Shown here: one piece after another, positions 47,344-58,197 of the stretch
How the letters are laid out: each line of letters starts with the position of its first letter
Position numbering within the stretch: position 1 is the stretch's first letter
DNA from: Endocalyx cinctus
Taxonomy: Eukaryota; Ascomycota; Sordariomycetes; Amphisphaeriales; Apiosporaceae
Reading direction: 5' to 3'
Length of the DNA stretch: 64,000 nt
Assembly (NCBI GenBank): GCA_001600455.1
Contig: BCKC01000002.1
Span: 2,308,171-2,372,170, forward strand
The notes under the pieces: generated by a model
Database searches by the model: none
Told to the model about the DNA's origin: nothing
What the model saw: the letters and a program-made list of their open reading frames with translations, nothing else
Program-made: the position numbers and the translations under genes

Positions 47344-47391
47344 CCTACAACTCCATCAACCTACAAATTCATCAATCTACTACTCCATCAT
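47344..47391 (+). repeat. 16-bp tandem repeat in the 5' leader
   Basis: CCTACAACTCCATCAA, CCTACAAATTCATCAA and TCTACTACTCCATCAT in direct succession, ending 32 nt before the ATG at 47424. The tract lacks G, so it is likely unstructured in mRNA. Confidence 0.75.
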
Positions 47392-47423
47392 AAACAAGAC
47401 TTGCAAAATCATAGAATATCGCC

Positions 47424-48152
47424 ATGTCTCACTCACCTATAAATCCTGCAATCCTGTACTGGGGAACTCCCGTCACTCTTCTCACTACAGTAAACGAAGA
47501 TGGCTCCTTCAATATCGCTCCTGTGTCTTCAGCATGGTGGTTAGGAAACCGCTGCGTACTTGGTCTCTCGGGGGAATCTCAAACAACCATTAATATGCAA
47601 GTAGCATCCAATGACCGTAATATAATTGTCCAGCCCGCTGATGGATTTTCTAGGCTTCGTACTAAGCAGTGCGTTATCAACTTACCTTCGGACGACCTCA
47701 CAAGCCAGGTCAACGCGTTAGCGTGCACCACCGGGACAGAGGTGGTCCCAGCCGGCAAGCTGCAGCGCGGGTACCGCTACGTGAAGGATAAGTTTAGCGT
47801 TGCCAATCTGCACGCGCAAGCGTCCGAGCTCGTATCCCCTCCCCGAATTCAGGAGTGTCCCGTGCAAATGGAAGCTGTGGTTTGCGAGGTTTACGACATT
47901 TTGCGCAGCGTACTTCCAGACGATCGGCCTGAGAGGCCAAAAGTCATCGAAGTTGAGATTCTGCGAACATACGTGACGGATGATATCCGCCTAGCTGGAC
48001 ACGCGAATCGGATTGATGCAGACAAGTGGAAGCCCATGATCATGAGCTTTCAGAAGCTATACGGGCTTCGGGAGGATAAGGAGGGGATATCTAGATTGGC
48101 TGATGTTGATGAGGAGCATTATAGAATATTTTCAGGCACCGTTGATCATTAA
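47424..48152 (+). CDS. Flavin-reductase-like (FMN-binding split-barrel) protein
   Basis: Single exon of 242 aa. It opens PINPAILYWGTPVTLLTTVNEDGSFNIAPVSSAWWLGNRCVLGL, the standard start of the flavin-reductase-like FMN-binding split barrel. QTTINMQVASNDRNIIV and CVINLPSDDL follow, and DIRLAGHANRIDADKWKPMIMSFQKLYGLR is the usual C-terminal part of the fungal subgroup. Family members bind FMN and may supply reduced flavin or act as oxidoreductases; the partner is unknown. It lies beside a broken FAD monooxygenase in the same orientation, but the family of that monooxygenase does not need a separate reductase, so a functional link is not implied. Confidence 0.83.
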   Translation: MSHSPINPAILYWGTPVTLLTTVNEDGSFNIAPVSSAWWLGNRCVLGLSGESQTTINMQVASNDRNIIVQPADGFSRLRTKQCVINLPSDDLTSQVNALACTTGTEVVPAGKLQRGYRYVKDKFSVANLHAQASELVSPPRIQECPVQMEAVVCEVYDILRSVLPDDRPERPKVIEVEILRTYVTDDIRLAGHANRIDADKWKPMIMSFQKLYGLREDKEGISRLADVDEEHYRIFSGTVDH

Positions 48153-49408
48153 AGATGCCGCAATTGGTGGATAAACTTGTTGATATAGTTATAATAGACA
48201 TTAGTTATAGTTACAACGAACATTATATATTTGGCGATATAACTCCTTACGATCAGCTTATTAATCAGCTCCCTCAACTCAAGTAGATTATATAAGGAGC
48301 TCTACTAAATAGAAGGAAGGATATATTTAACAGAATAGGTTATATAATATAGCTAGCCAAGGGATAGACAGACTTTGATCGTTAGAGTTAGATAGTTTGC
48401 TAAGTGGCTAACACTCAGTTAGACAGTAAATAGATGGATTTCTCATAAGATTTGAAAATAATACATTATCTAATTACATGTTGTACTGAGGGATAGGATT
48501 ATAAGCGCTTACCATCTTCTCTAAGGCGATTGTATGGTCTGCATTAATTACATTGCAGACTTTCAGAACTGTGGACAGTGCCGCCTTTGATACTGTACAT
48601 CGTGATTCGACTCATTGCTCCTTAAAACCAAATGGTATTACTTATAATTCAAAATTATATTAATAAAGGACTAGAACACCGCGGTGCGGAACGACGTATT
48701 TCCAACTGGGTGGAGGCCAGGTATAAGGGGTAAGTCTCTAAGACGGAAATCGACCACATCCTCCGGATAAGGGCCGAGTATTGCATTGAAATCTCATAGT
48801 AGAAATGGTCTTTTGGCCGAGGTGAAAATTTCACAGTGTTATTCGAACTTTTTTCTGGAAAAATAATGAATTTCTAAGTGGGTGATAGGGACGATAGTTT
48901 GATCGTAAGGACCAGAGCCGGAAAATGTCCACCCTGCATAAGGTACCAGTATAGGCAGGTGATGCATGTTCAGCTTAAACTCCTATATATGAATAGGGAT
49001 TACACGATGAGGTGTGGCCACTAGTATAGAAAATCAGACGACCAAGTACCTAATTAATAGATAATAGGAACATATCAGATGAGAAGAGAGCCTTTGTTTA
49101 ATAATATCCACATATAAACTCCCTACCCCTTTCTAAAAATAGTATCTTTATCCTTGTTTGGTGTGTCAGAGTCTGGATTACACGTGCAGATGGTTGTCAG
49201 CGCCAGCCTTATGCCGAATCACAGAGTTGGCTGTACCGAATTAAGACGGCAGATGTATATCTTTGGCCCCCAAACTGTCCATACGGTAGCATTCGCTCTC
49301 ATTTAAAACAGCACGAAGTTAATTTTCACCTGTACAAAATTGATTCCATCTCTCACCGCCCCCATTCTTATTTTAATTAGTTATTTTACATTCATTGCTC
49401 TTCACGAC
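48153..49408. other. Intergenic region before the HET gene
   Basis: AT-rich to 48600, then mixed composition. No gene, and no repeat shared with other parts of the window that I can see. Confidence 0.45.
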
Positions 49409-51588
49409 ATGATTTGCGCATATTGCAGGACTAGCATCTTAGAGTCGGGGAAGACGTGGGATTACTACCGAAAGGATATCGTATCCCTGGGCGCTTTAGC
49501 TAAACAAGGATGCACATTCTGCGGGGCGATCTATTGCGCGATAGAACGTTGCTCTCAAAACGACAAGCTTCTGAAGACTGACGGGAATAGTGAAACGCTG
49601 CGGTATTGGTGGACGATTCGACAGCCGCCAAAGCTAAGAGAGAGCTACGAATATGTTACCGTGGTGTTCCATGCCGGCGGCACGTATGCAACAAATCTGC
49701 CGGACTTGGTATTTCGCTTGATCCCGGAAGAACCTAGAAGTGGAGGCCCCGGCGTGCGACGACACCAAATCGAGTCGAGGACGGATTCCAATACTTCTCT
49801 GGCACAGATCAAGCGTTGGATAAGAGAATGCAATACTGGTCATGAGAAATGCGCTCGCACGACGAAACAAAGCAGTGTTATGCCCACGCGAGTGCTCGAC
49901 CTCGGCCTCTCCGCTGCCGAATCGTCGAAAGGCCCCATCCGAGTAGTTGAGACAGTACTGGAGAATGTTTTCGCGCCGTATGTAACGTTAAGCCATTGCT
50001 GGGGACTCGAGCCGTTTGCGCAATTGACCGATCAAACGTTTAAAAAGTATACACAGGATGAGGTGCCGTGGGAGGACGTATGTAGAAATAAAAACCTGCA
50101 GGACGCTATCTACATAACGCGGCGATTGGGTATTCGCTACCTCTGGATGGACTCTCTCTGTATCATCCAGGGTCAGAAAGGTGGCAATACAGACTTTCAA
50201 AAAGAAGCGCCTTTGATGCATAGAGTCTACCGTAACTCCTACTGTAACCTTGCCGCCGCCGATTCGGAAAATTGCAAAGGTGGATTCTTCCGCGACAGAG
50301 CAGACGACCTTAGTATGATCGTTCCCTCACGATACACGCCAAAAGATGGCGATCAGACGAGGTTTCAAGGTCGTTCTTGGCAGATAGTTGTGGATAATTT
50401 GTGGCAGGACGGCTTGCTTGCAAAGGTCTTGTACAGCCGTGCCTGGGTATACCAAGAACGCATGCTGTCCCAAAGAATGCTCCACTTCTCTCAAAACTAG
50501 ATCTTCTGGGACTGTTCGACAATCAGCGCCTGTGAAACCTTCCCAGCTGGTCTGCCGCAACCTCTCGATGCAGCAGCCACCGAAAGACACTGGCGCGAAA
50601 GGCTTCGAAGCTCGGAACTTGCTAGGGGTCCATCAGTCGGCACCGCGGATGATTCCATAGAAGGTTTCTGGAAAGAAGCGGTACGAAACTACACTAGCTG
50701 CCAGCTTACCAATCACTCAGACAAGCTCAAGGCTATTTGGGGAATAGCAAAACTTACACGGGATGTCCTGGAAGAAGAGTATGCTGCTGGATTATGGTCA
50801 AGAAAGCTTCACGAACAATTGGCGTGGAAAGTGATCGATCGCCACCCCTCTCGGTGTCATGATAATCAAGACAATTTTCCATCATGGTCTTGGTCGTCAA
50901 TAGCAGACGCGACAATTGAGACCGCAAGCCGCACGCCAGAAGCACCGCGGTTTTATGAGGTGACAGATCATCATGGCGAGCCTATTTCAATCAAACTTAA
51001 GAATCCAGTTTATCGCAGACAAACGCACCCTGTAATTCTGAATGGAAAATTGAGCTAGCAAACATGAGAAATAAGTTAAGTTCTATATTAATACAAAGAG
51101 AGGATGATGGCTCTGGAGATAATAGCATGCATGAGCAGCGTGCGAAAGTTTCTAGAGACGTTGAGCCGGAGTTGGAAAGTAACCATGGTATAGAAATACA
51201 AGGCTATATTGGAACAGCTAAGCTGAACTTGGTAAAAACTGGAGAGGTATCGTTGTGGACGCTTGGTATCGACGGGATGGACCAGGCAGATATGGGCATT
51301 AAAGCATTTCCAGACAATGCTCCAGCGATCTATAGCAAAGAGCAAAAAATCTTAATCCTTGCTGCTTCGGAAAAGGAAGATTACGAGAAGCATGAGACCA
51401 GATATCTCGGCTTAGGGCTCCTTGTGGAGCATATAGACAATATGATATATCGAAGAGTGGGGATGTGGCATTTTGGTAATTTTCCTTATCAGAGCTGGTT
51501 GCAACTGCGCCGCGCAGTAGGACAAGACGAGCTGCAAATCAGAGGCAAATTTGATGTAAAGGACGGTTTGAAAATTTGGTTACGATAG
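49409..51588 (+). pseudogene. HET-domain protein gene with nonsense and frameshift
   Basis: Fungal heterokaryon-incompatibility (HET) domain protein. ATG at 49409 (MICAYCRTSIL); any longer start uses TTG. HET signatures: FAPYVTLSHCWG, LQDAIYITRRLGIRYLWMDSLCIIQ, MHRVYRNSYCNLAAADSENCKGGFF and SRAWVYQERMLSQRMLHFSQN. A TAG at 50498-50500 then interrupts the frame, yet the same frame continues as IFWDCSTISACETFPAGLP and, at 50875-50912, as FPSWSWSSIADA. Both are normal HET-protein sequence, and Gln is usual at the stop position. A second break sits at the A4 run 51046-51049: the frame ends at a TAG, while the next frame continues to YLGLGLLVEHIDNMIYRRVGMWHFGNF at the normal C-terminus. An intact protein would be about 720 aa. 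It converges on the NLR-like gene with a gap of about 40 bp. Confidence 0.8.
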
Positions 51589-51628
51589 TTAAATAATGGT
51601 GAATATATGTAAGTACATTTATTTGAAG

Positions 51629-53730
51629 TCATTTCAAAGCAGTGCTGCTCCGTTGAAGTTTGTAATGCATACTATCCTCCATTCCCCGGCCGCTCATTTC
51701 CCTTGACAAGCGTGTGTTAGTAGAGAGAGCTAATCCTGTCTGTGCACCTTTAACACGCCAAAATCTATCTATGTCTTCAAAATTTAGAAGGGTATGTGCC
51801 CACGTTATAGACTCGTTGTACATTTCTGAGGCATAGATATAGAACGTTTCGTGATATGCTCTGAATTCACGATCTGAAGGTTGTGAAACTACAAGAAAGC
51901 CTTTTGTAGCTTGCAAAATCTCCTCTAAGCTGCGCGGTTGCATTTGGTCCGAATGCTTGAAAGAGTCGCGCAGTAGCGTTTGGAGATCCTCTAGCTTGAT
52001 GCCTTCCCCGTGATTGAAGTGCGACATGGCGGCGATGGCCTTCAGTCCTAAGTCCCGCTCCGGTTCAGGTTGTTGCTCGATTCGTTGGATAGCGATATCG
52101 AAGACGGTGGAAATGTTTCGAGGAATCCGGTCGGCTGCCATTCCTACTGCGTTCAACATCCCTGTCTCGTGAAAAATTTCTAGGCGGAGTCGAACCATAG
52201 AGATATTGTTTTCCGCCCGATACGCCACATCGTCTATAATATCCAGGAGCTTGTCCTGGTTGCTCTCGTTGCGAAATGCAATTCCGATTTTGGAGTTTGG
52301 AGGCTTCGGCTCAAACCCACTATTGAGACCAAGATCTCCATGGTTTTTTTCTAAATCCCACACGATATAATCTTTTATGTTTTTGTTTGATGCCTGTTCG
52401 ACGTCTAGACTGATATAGTCATAAGGTTGGATAAAGTCCAGATTGTGGCTGTCAGATTGTTAGAGCTTGTGGAGGGTGTTTGAGAGCTTGGCAATCATAT
52501 TATGTAAATATCTCATGGAATTAGGGCTTAAGGAACTATCTATTTCTATGAATCGAACGGGAGCTCAGCACCTTATTTATAATGCTTCCTGAGCTGGTAC
52601 TACGTAATTCAGGGGTTGGTCAATAACTCAAACCGAGTTCATGAGCTTTGATTCCACCCCGTAATGTAACGTCTCCGAAACCAGGTCCCATTCAGTCCCA
52701 CTTCTCCGTCACAGTGGCTAATTATACACCAAAGTTAAACAACACTGGAATTAAGAGGGGGAAAACAAGAGTGACAAAAAAAATAGGGAATGGGGGGATT
52801 GCAGACTAATTAATACTTACAAATACGCACAAGGGTTACCTTCCTCCTTACAGCTCGAGCAAAGGGTCCATGCTCCAACGCCACAATTCTTGCATTCCCA
52901 GCATATCTGGAGATTCTCAAGTTGATCTTCATCTTCATCCTTATCTTCCATTTTCGATACACACAGATCACATGTTATGCATTGAGCATCCTCAGTGAGA
53001 CATTGGATCCGCGAAGTCACAAAAATCTTAACGCCAAGTTGCTGCAGCGCGAATATCTCTTCCTCTAGGCAAATGGCCGTTGCTTCATCGCACCAATCTA
53101 AATCATCAATGATGAGATAAACTTGGCGAAATAATTCTACGCTGGCATGAAGTGCTTTTCTCAAGTGTCGAAGACGGACTGAGCTCCGCCCATGACACTT
53201 GCTCACTTGGAGGAATGACTCAAAGCCGACGTTTACCTGATCATACTTATCGATTTCTGGCTTCTTCTCAGATAGCTGTTTCATTATACTAAGAAGGAAA
53301 TCCTCAATGAATCCCGAAGTGTTAGACAGAATATCAGATTTGATGAAAATGGATGCAAGAGCGGTATCGACTGTTCCGGTCATCTGTCTTTGTATATTTC
53401 GTATGGTGAAGGTAGAAAGAGTTGTCTATAAAAATGATTTCATCTAGTAAGGAGTAGAACGGTGTATTTTGCGGAGATACCAAACATAGATAGACGTATA
53501 TGGTTCCTGTGCGAGAGGAAGATAAATAGAGTAATTACCTTTCCTGAGCCAGGGCTACCGAAACATCGCAAGACCCATTTATTATCAGGTTTCAACCAGG
53601 CTTTGAAAACATTGATACCGAAAATCTCATCGAACAGAGGCTCAAAGATATCGGGCCCTATAGGATCAGGACTGCCTATAGCCGGGTGCATCTTCCGCTG
53701 TTCATCATGGAGAAACTTTTGAAACGACAT
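51629..53730 (-). CDS. NLR-like P-loop NTPase with zinc-binding insert
   Basis: Three exons (53539-53730, 52821-53425, 51629-52448) give about 538 aa. Walker A is assembled across intron 1 as CFGSPGSGK|TTLSTF. Walker B VYLIIDDLDWCDE lies near residues 165-177, followed by the sensor IFVTSRIQCL. A Cys-rich insert at about 214-264 (CDLC, then CWECKNCG, then CSSCKEEGNPC) looks like a ZZ-type or ribbon zinc site, as also seen in some fungal NACHT proteins. The C-terminal half has NIKDYIVWDLEK, a helical STAND-type region and FRAYHETFYIYASE, but no visible repeats. Intron 2 is 372 nt, unusually long here, and contains repeat copy B. The intron-2 splice (TT|C) keeps the frame, so the gene may still be functional. 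Probably an allorecognition or immune receptor. Confidence 0.75.
52503..52713 (-). repeat. 210-bp dispersed repeat, copy B, inside an intron
   Basis: Inverted partner of 46641-46850. It lies wholly within intron 2 (52449-52820) of the NLR-like gene, in the gene's own orientation, with TATAAATA pointing toward exon 3. Most of the extra length of this intron is this element. Confidence 0.8.
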
Positions 53731-54851
53731 TGAGTGATGTATGAGCTAGACTCAAAATATTAGATGGAAATTGATTATATGAAATTAACAGAAACAAACA
53801 AGTCTGCAATCCCATATTTCCTCGACGGGTTGTAATGTTAAGGACCAGTTTATTTGTCTCCGTACTCTAGACAAAAAGATACAGTTTTGGCCCCCATCTT
53901 CTACTTCTAGCTCATTATATATTAAATACCTACTTGCCTCGCTGCCTAGCCTACCTAATCAGCTAGTGGTGTATACCGGCTGACAGGATTACTAGGTACT
54001 AATTGTAAGGGTTAATAATACTCGTCAAGTCTTAAAGCGCAACCTGGCAGCCTGGTTGATTTTTCAGCCCTCTGGACCGTTAGTTAGGGATTTTAATTGT
54101 ATAAAGGCTTTGGTATTAACTAACTTCGCTAGTGACTTCTGCTCGAAACCAGGTACTGTTACTTCATAACCATATCGCCATTTTATTTGACATACGAAAA
54201 GATGAATATTTACCACTTCACTCGGAAAAAAAAGGGGGAGGAGGGGGGAAGAGGGGGGAAGAGGGGGGCTACAGTTGTTAATTGGTCGAAAGATTAGCTA
54301 CGGCACTTTCAGCTCTGATGATTACTTTGACAGTGGGCTGTGTACAACAGTCCTGCAAATAGATTTATTATGCTTATAATATAATTAGCAAATCTGACAA
54401 CGTGAAAAATAGCTGCATGTAACCTTGCCAAATTTTACAACTCATTAATTTCTTTACCACGCGATTTCTTCCCAACATGATATATGTAGGACTTAATTTA
54501 ACAACGTTGGGAGGTATCCTGATCATCAAAGATATGTATGGTACATAACAAGGCACTTTTAAGAATCCAAAGTATGTGGCTGATAATTAGCTAAGAGGAG
54601 ATGTGAAATACTTCTACGCGGTGTTGCTCGTTTATAATATTTGGGGGCCGGACTTCACGCTTTCATAGTCCTCTATACAGCCTTGAAGCTATTCTATGGT
54701 TCTTCAAGAAGTAATGGTTCAAATTTATTAGTTGTTAAATTATTAATGCATTCTTCATTGCTATAAAGGCCCCTTTTCCCGTTTCTTCTCCCTCACTTTC
54801 CCTCTAATTCTCTGCATACCTTTTTTTCGTTAATAAGTTTAACTCGTGATC
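53731..54851. other. Divergent intergenic region with G-quadruplex motif
   Basis: About 1.1 kb between the starts of the NLR-like gene and the S41 peptidase gene. Holds the G-run array at 54234-54268 and, nearer the peptidase ATG, a pyrimidine-rich leader. No gene seen. Confidence 0.55.
54234..54268 (+). repeat. Four G-runs: G-quadruplex candidate
   Basis: G5 (54234-54238), G6 (54243-54248), G6 (54253-54258) and G6 (54263-54268), separated by 4-nt loops. The last three runs are a 10-bp tandem repeat. It fits the canonical intramolecular quadruplex pattern. Confidence 0.85.
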
Positions 54852-57778
54852 ATGGCTTTCTTTAACTTTTTGCTATTGTCGATATCGTTAGTCGGTGGAG
54901 TACTAGGAGCACCTTCACCCCCCTTAGGAGGGAAACGGCAAGAACCATCTGCAACTACGAGCTCAGAGAATCCGGCATCTACAGCTTGTGGAGACATTAT
55001 AACAGCTGTTAATGAAGGTGTGTAATAGAATATTATTAAACTCAGCTCATAATCCTAACTAACTGCTTTACCTTTTTAGGCTACAACGTTTTCTTTGCCG
55101 ATGAGGCATATTCGTGCTTGGTGAGCGTTCCGTTCAACGGTGCAGTTGCGTTACGATTCATCGAGTACTATAATACCACCATGCAGTTTCAGTCGACTCT
55201 AGCCTATGTCAAAGATCCTCCTGAGGGTTACCAGCAGCCAGCTTTCGATTTGTTCAAAGGCTTAGAGAATCTGAAGCAAAATGTTACATCGGGACTCTAC
55301 AAGAATCAGTATGCATTTGAAGCAGACTTACAGCACCTCATCTACCAGGTCCACGATGCCCATGTTGACCTCTATGCTGGTATATTATCGGCATTCACGT
55401 TTGCAAGTCCGTATGAAATTGTATCGGCATCGATTGATGGAAAGGAAGAACCTAAGATATAATACTTAGCAGGTAAGATAGAAAAAAAAAAAAAGACCCT
55501 TATTAATATCAATGCTTAATTCAAATGTGAGGAAACTTCATGAGCTAATTCTACTATCTTAGAGGATGTAATTGGACGGCAGAAATATGGTTGGAGTATT
55601 TCCTCCGTTAAAACAATCAATGGTGAAGATGCCGTGGACTACTTGACTCGATTTGCTGCCCTGCAATCTGTCGGTATGCTTGAGCCACACGCCGACTGGA
55701 ACTCGTTGATGAGTTCTCCAGCGCTCGACATACAAAATTCCGCCAGCATTTTCTCCGGCGGTATTACTTTTTATCCAGGTAACCCAGAAGAAATAGATTC
55801 GGGAGACGCGCTCACGTTTACATTCGCGAACAATAGCCAGCCGCTCGAAACTCGGTTCTTGGCCATCTACGACAACCAGGATTTCACCGGCCCTCTCACG
55901 ACAGGCGGCGACTTTTACAACTTTTTTGTTCTCGGACTTTACCCTGCTTCGTATGACTCCGTTGAGCTCCCTCCGGCTTTCTCATGGAGCTCAGGAGATG
56001 ATGATGACAGCGGTGACAGCAGCGACAACAGCGAAAGCGGCAGTAACTGGAGCTCTGTTAGCAAAGGAGCCTTTCCGGATAACCCGATAGTCGTTCAAGC
56101 CAACCTCAGTTCTTATGGCGACGGTATAGTCACCGGCTACCTACTAGACAATATCTCCACGGCAATCCTGAGCATACCGAACTTTGATCAGTTCTCTAGT
56201 AATATTGGAAACTTTGGAGAGGCAATCGATTATTTTACTGGGAACGCCACCGAGAAGAAAGCGTCAAAAGTCATCATTGACTTGCAGGGAAACTACGGAG
56301 GAACATCGTTACTTGCCTTCTTTACTTTCCGAAAATTCTTTCCAAAAATCGCCCCCTTTGCCGGGAGCCGCAGACGTAGTCACCCTTTGGCCGATGTACT
56401 AGGAAACACCAGCACGAATTACTGGGAGTCTTTGTGGCTTGACAACGAAACCCAGGCTTGGCAGAAATTAGAGATGGAGGCCGACGAATGGGTCATAACC
56501 ACCCGGCTGAACGCGAAGACAGGAGAGAACTTCACCTCTTGGGCTGAATATTATGGACCGATAAATAACAATGGAGATGACTTCTCTCTAATAGTTGTTA
56601 GTAGCCCAGATCTTATTGCTTCTCTCAATTAGTTAGTGGCTAAATGCATGTATTTTCTATAGGAACAATACGACCTCGCAAATGAACAGTTTGACAACGC
56701 CGCATTTGATGGGTGGTTGCCAATAGCATACACATCTGATGCTGATCCCAACGCCAAGGCGCCTTGGGCGGTTGAGGATATCGTTATTGTAAGTCACATT
56801 CATTTCAAAGTACAGGGAATTTTCTAACCTTTTACATCTATTTAGCTTACGGATGGAACTTGTTCCTCGGCATGCGCTTTGTTTGTTGAGATGATGACAC
56901 GCGATGCCGGCGTCAAGACCGTGGTCGCGGGAGGTCGCCCAGTATCAGGACCAATGCAAGCCGCGGGAGGTTCTCGCGGCGCCCTGCTCTACTCCTCTTT
57001 TGGGGTTGATTATGACATCACAAACGCGGAAATATACGACCCTGCCGTTGCCAATCAACTCCCGATCGTTCGCGATACCGGAATGTCGGTTTCCTTTGCC
57101 TCCCTGAACTTGCGAGACCAGATTCGCGAGGGCGAGGACGTACCGCTTCAATTCCAATACTTGGGCGCCGACTGCCGTATATGGTTCACCCTCGACAACG
57201 TATATAATCTGGAAAACCTGTGGCGCGATGCCGCTCGGGCCATCTGGGAGGATAATTCTCTGTGTGTGCAGGGTTCTACAGGATACGTCACTTCAAAAAT
57301 CGAGCCGGCCGAGAATCCCCCACCAGTGTCCACGGCAACGTCCGTGCCGCTCCCAGAAGTTATTTACTCGGAGGATTTCAACCTCGACGAGGTAAATGGG
57401 CTTTCAGACGCCCGCTATCCCTACACCGAACCTACTTCATTCATCCAATGCGATCCCGAAAAGTCCACGCTGAATCAATGTCACGATAAGTCAGCTTATT
57501 GTGCCCCGGTCCCGGTTAACTGCGGGAGCGGATCGTATGTGACAGAATATCTGTGCGTTAAGAGGTGCGCGACTCCTTACCGGTATTGTTCCAACCCGTA
57601 TACTACATGCTCGACCAATGGGCGTAATAGGGAGACCAAGGGTACGTGGGGAGCGACTACGAAAGAAGCTAACTTACCGTATATCCCCTCTTCTGGCTTC
57701 TGCATTCCGAGGATGGGCACCTCTGCACTAGGATGTCCGCGCAACCTGAGAGACGAAATCGGTTTCAATTTATATTAG
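54852..57778 (+). CDS. Secreted S41-type peptidase, one in-frame stop
   Basis: Five exons: 54852-55017, 55080-55472, 55563-56596, 56663-56788 and 56846-57778. They encode about 880 residues. Signal peptide MAFFNFLLLSISLVGGVLGAP is followed by GGKRQ, a Kex2-type site. ACGDIITAVNEGYNVFFADEAYSCLVSVPFN is the usual N-terminal region of fungal S41/CPAF-like proteins, and HLIYQVHDAHVDLY holds the conserved His-containing motif. The nucleophile region is LTDGTCSSACALF in exon 5. The C-terminus has many Cys in an extra domain after a Pro-rich linker. A TAA at 55460-55462 (codon 183, in KEEPKI-stop-YLAG) lies 10 bases before the exon-2 donor; no alternative GT avoids it. The gene is therefore either a young pseudogene, read through, or wrong at that base. 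Everything else is intact. The substrate is unknown. Confidence 0.72.
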
Positions 57779-58197
57779 TTAAACTTTAATCAGTGCATTT
57801 ATATTTATTTGACAAATCCGACGGAAAGCCCTCATCATCATCCGCATTCGTGGAAGCAGGTGGTACAAACATCCATGAATAAAATGTAATATTAAATATA
57901 AAGGCGGATGGATAATAACGTCAAAAAATATAAATATTTAATAATTAGTCGGGCGAGTGTGTAGATTGGATGCGCGGTTAACTGGTATGCATTACTCCGC
58001 GAGAAGCTTGATAAGGGTGATGCACCAGACCACTAGATATTGTTTCTGCTCAGCATCATACTCAGGACCAAATAAAGATATTGTAACTGTGTTCAATAAC
58101 TGGCATCAAACTAAAGCTTAATGATACTAATTTTTATGCTGGTACGAAACGATTTTTTTATTACACTTAAGGAAAAAAAAACATGATGATATAAACT
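57779..58197. other. Convergent intergenic region, no gene seen
   Basis: Between the 3' ends of the S41 and F-box genes. AT-rich, with no ORF of note. Confidence 0.5.

Larger units (their letters stand above)
46604..47423. other. Intergenic region with repeat copy A and flavin-reductase promoter
   Basis: Holds copy A of the 210-bp repeat (46641-46850), a TATATATA at 47289-47296, and a 16-bp tandem repeat in the leader of the next gene. Confidence 0.6.
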
